Of a DNA stretch of 64,000 nucleotides, positions 31,471 to 43,680 are shown piece by piece. The notes under the pieces were generated by a model. The model was not told where the DNA came from and made no database searches. It saw nothing but the letters and a program-made list of their open reading frames with translations. The DNA is taken from assembly GCF_019097595.1 (NCBI RefSeq), contig NC_080732.1, positions 11,612,775-11,676,774 of the forward strand. Reading direction: 5' to 3'. Both the position numbers and the translations under genes were made by a program. Source of the stretch: Hemibagrus wyckioides. Its lineage: Eukaryota > Chordata > Actinopteri > Siluriformes > Bagridae. Within the stretch, counting starts at the first letter, position 1. Each line of letters starts with the position of its first letter.

Positions 31471-32302
31471 ATTTAACCTTTGGGCATCTAGAGTATATGA
31501 ATAATAAGAAATTACCTTGGAAGGTAATATTTTTATGTTAGACTTCATTGTAATTTGATTGGGCAAATATTGTACATTATTACACATACTCTGCCAAATC
31601 TATAGGGACTGCAAATTGTATTCATAAAAGAGTTCCAATGAAACATCATTTAGCAGTCTTAGATAGGGATATGTGATTGTGAATATGTTGAGGAATTGCA
31701 CTCTGTTTCCCAAGTCAATGTTGTTTTTAAGCCTCTGTGGGAATATGATGGCATAAAAGGACATTTTTGTCCAAATTCTTTCAGTTCCCTCTCCTTTCAT
31801 ATGAGGCACTGTAATTTATGGAAAGATGAGACATACCCGAGTGGTGGGGGCTCTATACCTACTCCATGACATGAAACTATAACTGGTCTCACCAAAAAAA
31901 GATAACAGTAGCTACTCTAGCAAGCAAGGCAATGCCAACCCTTATGGACAGTAACTAAAACACAGACTGAATCACAGACTTCAAGAAAATAAATAAAAAG
32001 AAACATGCTATGGAAATGTTAAAAGTTTTAATTAACAGCTATCACAAGACAAGAATACAAAGGTGAGCAAGTTATTTATCAGGAGTGTGTGCGTGTGTGT
32101 GTGTTAGAGAGACGAGAAAAAAGAGAAAAAGGGATTTACAATGGAAAACATATGTGCACAGTCTCATCGAAACTTGAAACTGGGCACTTGAAGACTGAAA
32201 ACCCTTTGTGACTTAAAATAAATCACAAAAATTTAAAAAGAGTTTACAAACTAAGGTAATCTAGAGAAGGTAATTAATATAATCCATCTAGGTTTGGATT
32301 AA

Positions 32303-32305
<3 letters not shown>
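31471..32305. other. Intergenic between pop1 and fzd6
   Basis: AT-rich, with short reading frames only and a small TG run at 32085-32103. No exon or known repeat could be assigned. Confidence 0.5.

Positions 32306-32306
<1 letters not shown>

Positions 32307-32374
<68 letters not shown>
32307..32374. repeat. (TA)n microsatellite, long
   Basis: About 34 TA units with one C interruption, roughly 650 bp upstream of the fzd6 5' untranslated exon. It is self-complementary and could extrude a cruciform. Confidence 0.95.
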
Positions 32375-32749
32375 AAAACTCTTATTTATATATATCTAAA
32401 GAGTACAGTCCAGGTTGAAAAAATTAAGCCCAGTATTAGAATATGGTTAAGTTGGAATAGATATTTAAAGTTTATTTATTTATTTATTTATTGGTGCTAT
32501 GAGCAAATACTACAAATAATATTTTAGATATATCATTGAAGACGAAGGTGTAAGCCTTTGCCAGTGAAAACGTGTGAACTAAATTGCCAAATTGTATCAT
32601 ATTTACGTCTACATCAGGAAGAAAAGAGATTATTTTCCTTTACATGCCAGCACCTCTAATGTATATATTGTGTACATATTATGTGTATATATTGTATACA
32701 TCTAAATGTATATATTGTGACACTGTACACGCCGTAAAATAACACACAG

Positions 32750-33055
32750 TCTGGGTGTGTAAAAAACGAGCGTGGCCACTAGAGGGCGTCTGAGACATTT
32801 CGGCTTCATTTTTCAATCGCTCTCTCTCCTTGTCCTGTATTTATATGCGCTCTATAGCTTCTCGTTGATTTCGCAGTTCGTTTATTTCTATATCATAGGT
32901 GAATGTATATGGAATATAGATCACAGTACACTTTACTGAATTCTATTCCTTAACTCGCAGGAAGTCCATAACTACGGATCAGCGGCTGAAGTTTAACAGA
33001 AGAGTATAAACTTTGTTTTTGAAGCTGCAGAATGGGACAGAGAACAGGAATTTAC
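32750..33055 (+). other. fzd6: fzd6 promoter and first non-coding exon
   Basis: Moderately CpG-rich sequence ending in a good donor (TTTAC, then GTAAGTGGG; border 33055/33056). The next acceptor, CTCTGTTTCAG at 33687-33697, opens the exon that contains the fzd6 ATG. The transcription start is not defined. Confidence 0.5.
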
Positions 33056-33886
33056 GTAAGTGGGATACATGAACTACAGTTTTGCATAAAACAAAACTAA
33101 CCGAGACTTACGGATATCGATAGTAAGCAAACTTAAATCATACACTGTTTATGTGGATCTATGAAGTGTCATGAAAACAGGAAAACTACGAGAACTTTGA
33201 AATGGTCGACATGGGATTTCCGTGCGGGACAAAGACAACGTCCGCTCTGTGGAACTTCACCCAAATGATCAGCCCTGAAACTCGACTAATCTAATCATTT
33301 TAATCGTGTATAGTTTTGTGTATTTTATATGTTGATAAACCCTGTCAGTTTAGGCTGATGTATTTATACATACTGTATACCTGTATGAGTTAAAGGCAGC
33401 AGACTTCAAGGCGTGGACTTGCCGACATTCCAGCGTTAGCAGCATGTCTGAACCAGTATCCTGTTAAATGTTTCATCAGGTTTCTGTCTAATTTCCCATG
33501 AGCAAATATAAAGAAATGAATACAGCTCAAGTGAAAGATTAGATTGTCTCACAGATGACTATTTCTAAAAAAAAAATATAATAAAAATAATTGGTATTAA
33601 GAATTGTGTGTACCATTCTTGACATGTCACTGACATATTAATTTATTAACTAGTGTCATTTCCGTGACCCTGTTGTGTGTCCCTCTCTCTGTTTCAGACT
33701 TGGAGTGATTAGTGAATGAATCTGGACCGTGGTCAGAAAGTCGGGGTTCTGCTTGTCTCCATGGATACGGCCAGAGCTTTTGCCCAGAATCCAGCCAAAA
33801 TAGTCTTTCCGTTGTGCCCTTGTTAAAGGACGGAGCAAATTTGTATTTGGACAGTAGAGCTAAAGAGTGTGGAGTAGCTATTCACC

Positions 33887-36800
33887 ATGTGGTGTTGCAC
33901 CTGGCTCTGGCTGGGTGTGTGTGTGGTGCTACTGGACACATGCCTGTCACATAGCTTGTTCACCTGTGAACCGGTGCAGGTGCAGTGGTGTCACAACATG
34001 CCATACAACATGACCTTCTTCCCTAACATGCTTGAGCACTATGACCAGGACATTGCTGCCAGCAAGATGAAGGTAGGGCTTCATTTTAACACTAGTCTTA
34101 CTAAAAATCTATGATATTTGTTTGCATTGCTCTTAGTAGCCCAGTGTTAGGTACTGAGTGATTGTGACACTGTTTCAGCTCTCAGTTGTCATTGTTCATA
34201 GTTCAACAGCTCTCGGTGACATATTCTAGGTACTAATACAGATCCTGAACATTTTGGTCAAAGCAGGTGTAGTAGATCATAATAGACCAATATTTCGGTC
34301 AGTTACTGTGGAACGAGGCCTTTCGGTGCTGTATATGTCATTAGTAGTGTGTTGTAATTCAAATTATATTTCCTACACTCTTTATAGCGGTATTATGGAT
34401 TTTTTGGTTCTAGTAAGGACTCATTAGAGTCAATTTGACTAACTGGAGCTTGTTTATGCACCTGGCTGCTTCAGTTTGACTAACTAGAGCTTGTTCATAC
34501 ACCTACTGAAACATCCCGACATAAAGTCTTTATAAAAGTACAGCCTAGAGGTAACCAAAGGATAGGGCTAAAAAAGGCTATCCTAGTAATATTATAGATA
34601 ATGGAGATAATGGAGTCAATAATCACTCCATGGCAGAGGTATTCATATTGTACCGTTCGCCCCACAGTGGGGCACATATTAATTGCTGATGGGAAAACAA
34701 CATATTTTTGAGGTTTTTTTTAACCAGGGAAATGCAATGGCTAACTAGATAGTTTGTATCTAGAGCACACACAAGGACCACATGAACTTAAAGTGTTTTC
34801 ACTCTTGGGCCAGTTCCATGTGGTCCCACATCGATGACTGATTTGTATATATTTCACCACAAGAAATGAACCATACTCAGGCAGCTTTCACAGGTGTCAT
34901 GAGTATAATTTGGTTATGGTCTACTACATGTGTGCATTGTGAAAACAAAGTGGCCTTAGTCCATTTAATATTTTGCCTTTTCGATAACAGACCTGAGAGT
35001 ATGCTGTATGTACATACTGTAGCTCCAGTTACCTAACAGAAAAATAATTAAAATGGCTTTCAATGAGATCATGTGGACTCTCAACAAGGTCAGTAGTGTC
35101 AGATAGCAACATTATAGATAGGTTGTGGTGCTATCAATTATGCTATAGAGCTAAAGATGTTAGGCCACACTAATAATTGTATTGTTTCTGTGACAGGAAC
35201 TGTCTGCTCTGCTCTGTTTCTCAGTATTATGGAGGCAACCATTTTCAATTACACCATTCACTGGTACACAAGTTTACTAATAAATTATGGTAAAGGAATT
35301 GTGAGAACACCAAGAGGTCTGAGATCTCGTCAAATTCATAATTCCAACTAAAATTTCCAGAAAAGGGCTTTTGTACACCTGAAATAATTAACCATGGGTA
35401 AAGAGAATCCTAGGTTATCTTGTTCTACTTTTCACACTTCTCATATTTTTAGCTGGGGTTCCTGGGTGTTCATAATCTGACTTTTCACATAAGCAACCAT
35501 GATAAATCTATAAATACAGCATGGCTTACATAATATCTTAAAATTCTTGTTAAGCATGGAGAGGCTTGTGTTTTCTTGTACTGTAGCAATATTGTTCACT
35601 GCTCTGTCCTCATGTTCGAAATTATGGGTCATTCATCACTGGTGGCATTACATTGCTAATGGCACATTTACTGACTCGAATGACATTAACAACTTTCATA
35701 TTTTTAGGCAACACTTTGAGAGATCTTATGGCAAATTAAAAGGAATTAATAGTAATTGTTAATTCAATCACATTCAATCGCTACAACTGATTGGTGCAGG
35801 TTCTCAAAAAAACTGGGAAGCGGGGATTACGGGGAAAAGTTGAATACCTCTGCACCAAGGTCTTTCACTGCTGCAAATTATGTAACTAAAGGGTATCATA
35901 TTATTATATATATAAATAAGAACTTATTTTTCGTCAGAATATAGTCAAACGTCCTTTCACCTTATGTCAGCAGCCTGAGGTGTCCATTTATGCATAAGCA
36001 TCATCACAAAAAGAAGTTAGACTCTCATTAGATACATCAATTTAACAACGATCTCAGCAAAACTGCAAGAGTAAGGAATTTGTTTTATTGTTGTAATTTC
36101 TAACCACTTTTAGTTGGAATCCTTGACCTTCACTCTGTGATTTTGCGATGTCATTGTAACCAAAAAGATTTGGTATATTCAGAAATTTTTCATTATGTCT
36201 GAAACATAGTCTAACCTTCTTGCTTTTGCATTTGCAGCACTTCATGCCACTGGTTAATCTGCGTTGCTCCCCAAATGTGCATTTGTTCCTGTGCCAGGCC
36301 TTTGTTCCAGAGTGTACACAGCAAACACAAGTGCGCCAGCCCTGTAGAGAGCACTGTGTGCGTGTCTTCTCTGACTGTGAACAAAACATGCGCACCTTTG
36401 GCATCACTTGGCCACTGGAGCTATCGTGTGACAGGTCACAAAAACACACACATTTTTAAAATATTTTTGTACTGAGTAAAAAATATTTTTTTGTTTAGTC
36501 ATAAATATACAAAATACAGTTACTGTTTCATAGATACTTCTTTATCTATTTTTATTTCATATTCTCCTGTTTCACAAAGCATGTTTTCTCTGCGTGTTTT
36601 AGGTTAAAGCCCTGTCCCACCTCTGCAGATGGAGCTACTGATTTGCCCCAAAAAGACTTAACAACATCAGCCAGTAGAATATCAGCCAGTAGAGATTTGG
36701 GCTTCTGGTGTCCCATACAGCTGAAGACCCGTCCTGGTCAGGCTTCCTCCTTCCTGGGTGCTCAGGACTGTGCTCCTCCATGTGACAACATGTACTTCAA

Positions 36801-38048
36801 AACACATGAGATTGAGCTTGCCAAGATGTTTATCGGCATCAGCTCTATTGTTTGCTTGTGTGCCACACTATTTACGTTCTTCACCTTCCTCATTAATGTC
36901 AAGCGTTTCCGCTACCCAGAGCGGCCAATCGTCTTCTATGCCATATGCTACAGCTTTGTGTCTCTCATTTACTTTATCGGATTTTTGCTGGGTAATGAAG
37001 CAGCTTGTAACAAGCCCACCATGCCTGGCACTGTATCCACAGTGGTGCTGGGGAGCCAGAGCAAAGTCTGTACACTGCTCTTTATGATGCTCTATTTTTT
37101 CTTCACTGCTGGAATGGTCTGGTGGGTTATTCTCACGATCACCTGGTTTCTTGCAGCAAGGCCCAAGTGGAGCTGTGAGGCCATTGAGAAGAAGGCTGTG
37201 TGGTTCCATGCAGTGGCCTGGGGCCTCCCAGGGAGTCTTACTGTCATTCTGCTAGCCCTCAATAAGGTGGAGGGGGATGGAATCAGTGGTGTGTGCTTTG
37301 TTGGCCTATATGACCTGACAGCTCTGAGATGGTTTGTGCTGGCTCCTCAGGCTCTTGGTGTGCTAGCTGGACTCTCACTCCTCCTCGCTGGCATTGTTTC
37401 ACTTAACCATGTGCGACAAGTGATCCAGCATGATGAGCGCAACCAGGAGAAGCTGAAAAAGTTCATGATACGCATAGGTGTGTTCAGTGGCCTGTACCTG
37501 CTTCCTCTGCTCACATTGCTGGCCTGCTATCTGTATGAGCAGGCCCTGCGGAGTAGCTGGGAAAACACATGGGTCAATGAACACTGTCAGGAGTATAGCA
37601 TCCCCTGCCCCTACAGAGTGAGCCCTGCTTTTCTTGTATTGTACTGAACGATTGATGAGCACGAATCTATTTTTCAGTGAATGTGATCAAGAATGAATAA
37701 ATGTTGATGCAGGTTTGTCTTATGTGTTTTTGTTTCTTTTCTAGAAGATTGAAGCTGCTCGGCCAGAACTATCTCTGTTCCTGATTAAATACCTGATGAC
37801 ACTTGTAGTGGGCATCTCAGCAGTTTTTTGGGTTAGCAGCAAGAAGACATGGTCAGAGTGGGTCTACTTTTTCAGCAGAACACGGAAAGAAGAGTGAGAC
37901 CACTATTCACTTTTTATCTCTCCCTGACACTCATAAATATGGATCATTCTAAAGCCTATAGCTTTCTAATGATTTACTGTACTTTTTTTTTCAAAGAAGT
38001 ACACTAGTTTTGTTTTACAAAATCAAAATCTCTTTATTGTCAAGAATT

Positions 38049-38087
<39 letters not shown>

Positions 38088-38469
38088 TCCCAGCCCTGTC
38101 AGTGAGAGTTGGCGAGTCTTGCAGGAGTCTTGTGAATTCTTCATGAAGCACAACAACCGTGTACAGCATAAGAAAAAGAACTGCAAGCCCAGCTCACACA
38201 AGCTTAAGGTCATCTCCAAGTCCATGGGCACCAATACCAGTGCTCAAACAACCAACACAACTAACCATGACTTAGCTTTCTCCACTAGCAACTTCTACAA
38301 GGGAACACCTGTTTCAGGGTCTGAGATGCGGGGTTCATCTAAATCATCTGTACAGGAGCAAGCTGCCTCGGGAAAGATGTCTAGCCTGAGCAACAAGGAG
38401 CAAAAGAGCAGCAAATCTGGCAGTTCCATTAAAGTCAGTGGCACCGGGGAGCCTCTGCAGAGCCCCTAA
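33887..38469 (+). CDS. fzd6: Frizzled-6 Wnt receptor
   Basis: Seven-helix Wnt receptor, mainly linked in vertebrates to planar polarity and to damping of canonical Wnt signalling. Coding exons: 33887-34072, 36238-36434, 36603-37617, 37745-37893, 38094-38469; total 640 residues (human about 706). Order: signal peptide (1-22), cysteine-rich Wnt-binding domain from FTCEP to about 130 with ten cysteines, linker, then seven helices starting at [17 protein letters not shown]. Diagnostic runs include [19 protein letters not shown] and [17 protein letters not shown]. The KTxxxW dishevelled-binding motif is present as KTWSEW after helix 7. The tail keeps [14 protein letters not shown] and [18 protein letters not shown], and ends in GEPLQSP, shorter than the human tail and without its final residues. 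The exon holding the ATG begins at 33698. The last intron ends in a CT microsatellite. Confidence 0.96.
38052..38090. repeat. (CT)n microsatellite forming an intron end
   Basis: About 18 CT units followed by CCCTCTCCCAG, directly before the last fzd6 exon at 38094. It serves as the polypyrimidine tract. Confidence 0.95.
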
Positions 38470-38589
38470 ATTATTGATGTGTTTGAACAGCAGGGGTGTC
38501 AAACACACAGCCTGAAAAGAAGTGATTATCTGAGCCATATTATAAGCCTTTGTAAAACTGAATTCCATATCGTTAAACCCGGTCAAACC

Positions 38590-38595
38590 AATAAA
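38590..38595 (+). promoter_or_regulatory. fzd6 polyadenylation signal (AATAAA)
   Basis: The first AATAAA after the fzd6 stop codon, 121 bp downstream. Later signals (for example near 40660) could give a longer 3' end. Confidence 0.45.
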
Positions 38596-38599
38596 ACTG

Positions 38600-41250
38600 T
38601 CCAAGTGAAGTCGTTATTCTGTCCATAGAACACCCTCATCGTTTCCTTTGGTTAAACTTTTCCTAAAACAGATTTTTTGCTAATATTATTAATAATAAAT
38701 TATTTATTGAATACTGTATTTTTATAATATATTTTTGCATTTCAGGCTCCCCGTGACCTGATGATAATTCAGATAAGCCTTACATAAAAGTGTTTTACTC
38801 TGTTTTATGCTGAACATAAAATCACTGTAAGGTGATTATAGTTAATAAGCACACTTCTGTCATGTGGCCTGATGAGTTTGACACCCCTGTTGTTTCAGAC
38901 TTAAGCTTAATTTTTAAATGGGTTATGTGATGACAAATTTACCATGCAAGTCAGATTTACTTTACATTAATTTACTAAGACGTTGTAGTCATTACAACCA
39001 CTGCAAAGTCAACCCAGAATGCCATCTAACTGTCTTTATGTGTTATTTAAAGTATGATGCCAAACTGAAGTGCAGCAGCCTATTGTTTCTTTTCATTTTT
39101 GAAAGCACTATTATCAGTTCTGCCCTCAGGCTAGGGACAAGTCCAGTGCATAGGTTTTGTGCACACATTGCACAGACCTATTAATTTTTACCTCCGGGTT
39201 TCATCAGGCCTAATCTGGATCTGAAAGTCTGAATCCTGAAATACAGTATATTGCAATGACTGTATGGGAACCTGTATGTCAGTGGAAATCAACTGGAAAA
39301 TGAGAAATTTCATTCAGTTCTCTGGAGATATAACTGAAGTGCTAGACAAGTGTAAACTTGGATTATTAATCCACTGTTGTGTAGAGCGGATTAGCGTTTT
39401 TCTTTTATTTTGCTTAATTTTTGGTTCTCTTTATTTTTTTCTTAATCAAATGCCAAATGCATTTTACACTGGATTTAAAGGATGTTAACACTGTGGAGTT
39501 AGTTAGTTTACAGCTTATACTGTATATTTATGTAAACATCTATTTCACTCTTTTAACCATCCTCTCAATTATAAGAAAAAAAAATACTGCATTCATTATA
39601 GTTGCGAAGTATTACTTAAATAGTTTTTAAAGATGAAATCAAAAGATTGCACAATGCTTTTCAACAGTGATATTTTTTGTTTAGCTCAGAACAACCATTG
39701 TGTTTATTCTTGACATTCATAAATTGTATTCACGTTTCTACATTGTGTTTTTGTAAATTAAAACACTGGATGCAATACACTCTGAATGAGGTGCAGTCCA
39801 TCGCTGGGCATCACACATGCTAGCACATTCATTTAAACCTAACAGCAATTTAGAATTGCTAATCCACCTACTGGCATTATTTTGAGAGGTGGCAGGAAAC
39901 TAATATGTAAAACAATTCACAGACAGCAACAGCAAGCCTACCTGATGTACCTACACAACATAATGCAACTTATATAATGATTTCTTTTGTTGTACATGCA
40001 TCATTATGAGACTAGTGTTTTTTTTTTCTTTCAAAGTGCTGGATTATACTGGATTTATTTTTTTATCATACCTTGTGTGTAGTATCAGTATGATATTACA
40101 GTAGTCATTTCTGAAATAACAAATGTTTTTATCATAGAAAGTTTATAATTGTCTGTTATATGGTTTCAATTCTCTCTCTTAGTACACAGTCAATGATCTG
40201 ATAAACACTATTAATTAGCGACATTGTGTTATTTTAAAGTACATGTTACTGAAAGCACCTACACAGAGTTTTAAGGCACTGGGGCATTAAGTACAGGTCA
40301 TTACCAAATGCTTATTAATATCTAGTAAATATTTAGCAAAACTCCTGATGCACATCCTAATGAAACTACATTCTTTTCGAAGAATGTACACATTTGAACT
40401 GTTAAATTTGCCAAATAAGATGTGTATTTATGTGTTAGAGGGGGGGAAAGAGTGTGGCATGAATCAGAACACCTGCTGGACCTCTGTGACTTCATTGCAT
40501 AGTGTGAAAGAAGAAATGGATGTATCTAATTTTTCATATCTTCAACGTTGCTATTTTGCAAAATATATTTTTTTCAATCAGTATGTATTCAATTTAATTT
40601 TATATCTTGTACTTTGTTTATGATAAGTGTTGCTATAAACTTTCACATTCTAAATGTTTTATAATAAAACTGCCTTCAATTAAAAAGTCAGTGCATCCTT
40701 TATTGCTCTCCTATTCGTTCCTATACCCTCGGCATGCAGGCAGATCTCAATTAAGCAGCCTTCAATTATGTGAAAGGAAACCATGCAGGGGTGTTAAATA
40801 TGAATTTCTGCGTTAATCACACATCTAATACCTGCCTGATGGCCTTAATAGATGAACTAATTAAATTCTGCTTTTCTTGCATTATATATACTGTCCCTTT
40901 CAAAAGTACTGGAACAGCAAGACCAAGTCTTTTGTTTTTGCTATACAATAAGACCCTTTTTTTTCTTATTGTCGGAGGGAGTTTATTACATATCCTGTTT
41001 TAGGGGGTTAAACAAAAGGGTTTATTACATATCCTAGTCCAAACAGCGTCATGGATATGTGGGCGTGGTTACATGGCGTGCAAAACGTAATACAGAGAGG
41101 GGGAGTGAAAGTTTGACATGTTGATATGCTGTTTGTAATATATTATCGTTTAAACTTTTCCTCCTCAGTTAAACGTATTCATAATAATTATGAGGTAGTT
41201 TTCTTACAGCCAAGCTTCTAAAAAACAGCTAGAATGGTGCGTGTCTTTGA
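38600..41250. other. fzd6 3' flank, AT-rich
   Basis: No exon was recognised. Part may be extended fzd6 3' untranslated sequence. A fragment at 40892-40935 (ACTGTCCCTTTCAAAAGTAC, then GGAACAGCAAG) matches the terminal repeat of the Tc1-like family at 57547-58437. The 15-mer TTTATTACATATCCT occurs twice (about 40982 and 41020). Confidence 0.45.
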
Positions 41251-41271
41251 AGACGTCAGCAAAAGAATAGC

Positions 41272-41290
41272 TTCCCATGATGCATTTCGG
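41272..41290 (+). promoter_or_regulatory. SPH/ZNF143-like distal element of the Y RNA gene
   Basis: TTCCCATGATGCATTTCGG fits the ZNF143 (Staf) site, whose core is TCCCA(N)(N)ATGC. It lies about 200 bp upstream of the predicted RNA start, the usual place of a distal element in type 3 polymerase III promoters. Confidence 0.6.
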
Positions 41291-41404
41291 CATGGACCCG
41301 TTGAAATAAATATCTATTTCTGAACGTAGTGAACACGGAGGATGACGGCATTATGAGAAAATAGATGCGTTATATGTAGTTGTTACAACTGAGCCCAAAT
41401 TCAC

Positions 41405-41424
41405 TGTACCATAAAAAACTTTCG
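41405..41424 (+). promoter_or_regulatory. Proximal sequence element (PSE) of the Y RNA gene
   Basis: The block GTACCATAAAAAACTTTCG resembles vertebrate PSEs bound by SNAPc (ACCATAA followed by an AAAG/CTTTC-like half). It lies about 80 to 61 bp upstream of the RNA start and about 30 bp before the TATA box, matching U6 and Y RNA promoters. Confidence 0.6.
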
Positions 41425-41453
41425 TCATGCGGTCAGTTGTCAAGAGCTCTGGC

Positions 41454-41461
41454 TTTAAATA
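41454..41461 (+). promoter_or_regulatory. TATA box of the Y RNA gene
   Basis: TTTAAATA at positions -31 to -24 relative to the predicted RNA start. Confidence 0.7.
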
Positions 41462-41484
41462 CGGCGCTGGCGACCATGCACTTC

Positions 41485-41588
41485 GGTTGGTCCGAAGGCA
41501 GCAGGTATTTTCAATTGATTGCGACGGTCAGTTTCAGAATCCTCGTTTCTTCTCTCCCCTCACCCTCTGCCGAACTTGACCAACTTTT
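41485..41588 (+). ncRNA. Y RNA (Y1-like), Ro60-associated small RNA
   Basis: A 104-nt polymerase III RNA. The 5' end GGTTGGTCCGAAGGCAG and the 3' end CTGCCGAACTTGACCAAC are the hallmark of Y RNAs. GUUGGUC (41486-41492) pairs with GACCAAC (41578-41584), and GGCAG (41497-41501) pairs with CUGCC (41567-41571), leaving the conserved unpaired stretch with the bulged C used by Ro60. The loop has CAATTGATTG and GGTCAGTTTCAGA, as in human Y1, followed by a pyrimidine-rich part (about 41541-41566). It ends at a TTTT terminator. Y RNAs bind Ro60 and La and are linked to RNA quality control and DNA replication. The upstream SPH, PSE and TATA box argue for a working gene, not a retroposed copy. The neighbours are fzd6 and mrpl17, unlike the mammalian cluster beside EZH2 and PDIA4. 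The reading frame that overlaps it (41380-41724) is a chance one. Confidence 0.87.
41585..41588 (+). terminator. Polymerase III terminator (TTTT)
   Basis: A run of four T residues immediately after the closing stem of the Y RNA, standard for polymerase III release. Confidence 0.7.
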
Positions 41589-42223
41589 GTTTATCAGCGA
41601 TATCACATTATCAGAAATAAAAGAGTGTTTTCTATACTCCTGTGCTTTTATTTCTGCATTACACTCCACTAAACAGTTTACAGAGTTGCCAGGTCTGTGT
41701 AAAAAAGGCTGTTTACTGACCTGATGAAAACAATATAATTACAAAATTCAACGCCTTTCTAGGGTTTTATTTTATGCAACATAAATACTGGAATTAAATA
41801 TTAAGTGATTATTTCACTAAGGTTGTACAGATTTTGAAAGAAACAAAGAATATCAGGAAATCTGTGGATTAAAATGTACTGATGCACACAATTCATTCTT
41901 TAAATGAAATAGAATATGCTGTTCTTACTTGCTTCTCTGTATTATTAGAGATTTTTACTGACAGAACATTTCTACTACCAACCGCAATATATAGCTGACT
42001 ATAATATAATTAATATGATGCATGTCAATCTCTTTGAATTAAAACCATGGCTGCTTTTTAACAATCACAGACATGGCAGGGAATTACTTTCTCCTATTTC
42101 CCCAAAATAAATGTTTTAACATATGAACAAGATAAATAAATTTATAAAAATAAAATAGGCTTTGTGCCTATACTGTACAGAGCTGAGTGCAATAAAAAGT
42201 AGAATGTGAAAAATCATGATAAT

Positions 42224-42408
42224 CTAGTCCAGGGATCCTCAAATCTGGCCCATGAGAGCCACCACTAGCTCTAACCTCAATCAAACACACCTGAGCACGC
42301 TAATCAATGTCTTCAGGATCATTAGAAAATCACAGGTAGAGGAGTTTGATCAGGGTTGGAGTGTATTGGCCCTCCAGGGCAAGATTTGAGGAACCCTGAT
42401 CTAGTCTT
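42224..42408. mobile_element. Short inverted-repeat element (MITE)
   Basis: The left end CTAGTCCAGGGATCCTCAAA and the right end, read on the other strand, GACTAGATCAGGGTTCCTCAAA form imperfect terminal inverted repeats around an unrelated centre. About 185 bp, with no coding capacity; hAT-like by general appearance. Confidence 0.65.
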
Positions 42409-42419
42409 TGGTCAGTTGT

Positions 42420-42700
42420 TTGTGTGTGTGTGCGTGTGTGAGTGAGGCGAGCACCAAGTCCGATTGTTTCTCAGATCTTGGCGGCCAACTGGTTAAGGGC
42501 CTGAATGGCCTGCAGGAAAAAACTCCTCCTCATTCTCTCCGTGTTGGCCTTTAGGGAGTGGAAATGCTTTTCTGACCGCCACAGAGAAGAGTCCATTGTT
42601 TGTATGTCTGATGTCCTTCACTATCTTCCTGGCCTTGGTCCAGCACCACTTGGTGTAGATGGACTGCAGGACTGCAAACTAGCGTTCGCCCTGTTTTCAG
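42420..42700 (-). mobile_element. LINE-type fragment, antisense
   Basis: After a TG-rich run, the stretch GGCCTGCAGGAAAAAACTCC, then TTTTCTGACCGCCACAGAG and CTATCTTCCTGGCCTTGGTC resembles the reverse complement of a fish non-LTR retrotransposon. No intact frame remains; assigned by resemblance only. Confidence 0.4.
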
Positions 42701-43009
42701 AGTCTCTGTGTAATAAAATGGACGCATTCATTTTAATTAATAATATTTCCCAGTTAGAACTGTAAATGCCTAGCTCATCGGGTACATTCTCATTTTTATT
42801 TTTAGCTTGTTTGTACATGTCTTGTTTTTGTCATCTAAACTAAATTGCTCACTAAAATCACATGTTGGATTTCAATTAAAGAAATATTCATGTTGAAAAT
42901 CTTTACTTATATACAATGTGTATTTCATTGAGAACAAAATGATTACCAAAATTATAAACCAGTTGAGGACTGGATTTAAATTCACACTGTAAATCATAGT
43001 AAAAATTTT

Positions 43010-43440
43010 AATTACAGCTGGAGGAAGGATCTCTTCCCAGACCTGGATCAGGGCATCAGTGAGCTCCTGGACAGTCTGTGGTGCTCCTTGGTGGCTTTGG
43101 ATGCTCAGATAATAATGCCCCAGAGGTTCTCAGTTGAATTCAGGTCTTGTGAATGTGAGGGCCAGTCAATCACATCAATGCTTTTGTCCAGAAACTGCCT
43201 ACACACTCTCACCATATGAGGCTGAGCAGCATCATGCACCAGGAGGAATCCAGGGCCCACTGTACCAGTGTAAGTGAATGCAACAGTTTGGTGATGTCAG
43301 TGGATCCTTGGCTTTATGCAATTATTACAAGCAAGAGTGTTGTAGTTTGTACCTTGATGGTAGTAAGCTGATTTGGAGGCCTGAGTTGGACCAACATCAT
43401 ATTAGGCAGCTGGTTATGTTTTGGCTCATTAATATGTATA
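43010..43440 (-). mobile_element. Tc1/mariner transposase remnant
   Basis: On the minus strand 43020-43270 encodes a decayed catalytic end: LLVHDAAQPHMVRVCRQF, later WPSHSQDLNSTENLW, that is the second aspartate region and the final glutamate motif, followed by an in-frame stop. The right side (43380-43440, with ATATTAGGCAGCTGG) matches the terminal sequence of the family also seen at 2140-2416. Confidence 0.7.
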
Positions 43441-43513
43441 TACAGTATACAGAAAGATAAAAGACATTAAACTAATGAGTGTAAAAATACTCATAAAAGA
43501 TTCTCTCATACTT

Positions 43514-43519
43514 TTTATT
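43514..43519 (-). promoter_or_regulatory. mrpl17 polyadenylation signal (AATAAA)
   Basis: TTTATT on the plus strand, 162 bp beyond the mrpl17 stop codon. Confidence 0.45.
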
Positions 43520-43680
43520 CAATTAATTCTTTTCACTAGAAAGATGACATTTAAATAAAGACATGATATAAGCAAACCTTTGTACAACAGAAAAAGGCTG
43601 TATTGGTACTTTCATTGGTGCAAGTCTCAAAATACATCTCTTCCACAAAAAACAAAACACTAATATGATAAAGGAATCAT

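Noticed and set aside
41380..41724. 114-codon plus-strand reading frame in the gap between fzd6 and mrpl17
   Set aside because: It overlaps the Y RNA and its promoter, has no recognisable domain and no splice partners; the RNA explains the conserved sequence better.
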